DNA of 7,217 nt. It comes from Flavobacteriales bacterium UBA2040. Its GTDB lineage: Bacteria > Bacteroidota > Bacteroidia > Flavobacteriales_D > Crocinitomicaceae. Shown piece after piece: positions 7,030-7,217 of the stretch. Under the pieces are notes generated by a model. That model worked only from the letters and a program-made list of their open reading frames with translations. It did no database searches and had not been told where the DNA came from. The first letter of the stretch is position 1; each line of letters starts with the position of its first letter. The DNA lies in the NCBI GenBank assembly GCA_002332715.1, contig DDBE01000054.1, positions 1-7,217 on the forward strand, in the 5' to 3' direction. The position numbers and the translations under genes are program-made.

Positions 7030-7055
7030 GGCAATTCTTGTTAAAATATTGCCTA
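7028..7055. repeat. 8-bp perfect inverted repeat in the divergent intergenic region
   Basis: The arms TAGGCAAT (7028-7035) and ATTGCCTA (7048-7055) are exact reverse complements separated by 12 nt. The left arm overlaps the leftward TATTTTTG motif by 2 nt. Two readings are possible: an operator for a dimeric regulator between divergent genes, or an RNA hairpin. In the leftward direction the hairpin is followed by TTTTTGTTTT, which looks like an intrinsic terminator or attenuator, but the stem is AT-rich and no leftward gene ends here. Confidence 0.5.
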
Positions 7056-7080
7056 CTAAAATAGCGAAAACCATGAAGGC

Positions 7081-7088
7081 TAGTTTTG
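7081..7088 (+). promoter_or_regulatory. Candidate Bacteroidota -7 promoter element (rightward, distal)
   Basis: TAGTTTTG matches TAnnTTTG exactly, 37 nt before the transporter ATG, and predicts a leader of about 30 nt. No TTG lies 17-23 nt upstream. Its TTTG (7085-7088) could instead serve as a -33-like element for the motif at 7104, although the 15-nt spacing is shorter than usual. Confidence 0.35.
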
Positions 7089-7103
7089 ATTCTTCTAGAA
7101 GTT

Positions 7104-7111
7104 TAACTTTG
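7104..7111 (+). promoter_or_regulatory. Candidate Bacteroidota -7 promoter element (rightward, proximal)
   Basis: TAACTTTG matches TAnnTTTG exactly. It ends 14 nt before ATG 7126, so transcription would start close to the transporter start codon with a leader under about 10 nt. An upstream TTTG at 7085-7088 is 15 nt away. This is a motif match only. Confidence 0.4.
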
Positions 7112-7125
7112 ACTAAAAATCTCGA

Positions 7126-7217
7126 ATGGAAACTTCAAAGGGAATTCGATATATCATACTTTCTGGGTTAAGTTTCTTCGTGGTCAATTTCATGGTCAAG
7201 ATTTTAGGTGGAAACTC
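7126..7217 (+). CDS. EamA/DMT-family membrane transporter, N-terminal fragment (cut by window edge)
   Basis: Thirty codons are visible from ATG 7126, starting METSKGIRYIILSG and continuing LSFFVVNFMVKILGGN. A short lead, K-G-x-x-Y, then a hydrophobic helix ending in N-x-x-V-K is the typical first segment of EamA (drug/metabolite transporter superfamily) proteins, which have ten inner-membrane helices and export small metabolites. An in-frame TAA at 7114-7116 excludes an earlier start. The gene is divergent from the outer-membrane protein gene, with 120 nt between the two start codons, and two promoter-like motifs lie just upstream. The family call rests on one helix; the substrate cannot be inferred. 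Confidence 0.65.
   Translation, partial: METSKGIRYIILSGLSFFVVNFMVKILGGN

Noticed and set aside
7020..7055. Intrinsic terminator for a leftward gene
   Set aside because: The stem is followed by a T-run leftward, but no leftward gene ends there; the gene to its right is on the plus strand. Kept only as an inverted repeat with unclear role.
7006..7074. Longer start (ATG 7074) for the outer-membrane protein
   Set aside because: Adds 23 residues ahead of a complete signal peptide and overlaps the promoter motif and inverted repeat; ATG 7005 gives a standard exported protein.
1..7217. Novel defence, toxin-antitoxin, mobile-element, tRNA or CRISPR content
   Set aside because: The gene set is fully accounted for by core genes plus a surface-protein pair; I saw no transposase, integrase, repeat-spacer array or cloverleaf sequence.

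Overview
The window looks like chromosomal DNA from a marine or freshwater Bacteroidota, most likely Flavobacteriales and possibly near Crocinitomicaceae (for example Fluviicola). The reasons are AT-rich DNA, a large secreted protein with a type B type IX secretion (gliding-motility-type) C-terminal sorting domain, TAnnTTTG-type promoter elements, little Shine-Dalgarno signal, and a ligA / small DUF / dapA gene order that I recall from flavobacteria. The family-level placement is inference.

Layout. Six genes run leftward (minus strand). In transcription order they are: a small outer-membrane beta-barrel protein (7005 to 6364); a 958-residue secreted protein with a nidogen-like (NIDO) domain, Ig-like repeats and a T9SS sorting domain (6291 to 3415); prmC, the release-factor glutamine methyltransferase (3366 to 2503); ligA, the NAD-dependent DNA ligase (2501 to 489); a DUF6913-like 155-residue cytosolic protein (496 to 29); and the first 11 codons of dapA (32 to 1, running off the left edge). 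A seventh gene, an EamA/DMT-type transporter, starts divergently on the plus strand at 7126 and runs off the right edge. Its first 30 codons are visible.

The last four minus-strand genes are packed very tightly: a 1-nt gap (prmC/ligA), an 8-nt overlap (ligA/DUF6913) and a 4-nt ATGA overlap (DUF6913/dapA). They very probably form one transcript with translational coupling. The two surface-protein genes upstream have gaps of 72 and 48 nt, with no terminator or canonical promoter that I can find in either gap, so the whole block may be one operon read from the divergent intergenic region at 7006-7125. That region holds three TAnnTTTG motifs (one leftward, two rightward) and a perfect 8-bp inverted repeat.

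Most of the window is ordinary housekeeping sequence. The parts worth attention are the NIDO/Ig/T9SS surface protein with an internal tandem duplication of about 159 residues, its beta-barrel neighbour, the uncharacterised DUF6913-like gene locked between ligA and dapA, and the unclear start of prmC, where a 9-bp hairpin lies directly on the alternative ATG. I found no clear evidence of an undescribed defence or mobile system, and no RNA genes, insertion sequences or CRISPR arrays. No stretch longer than 120 bases lacks a gene.
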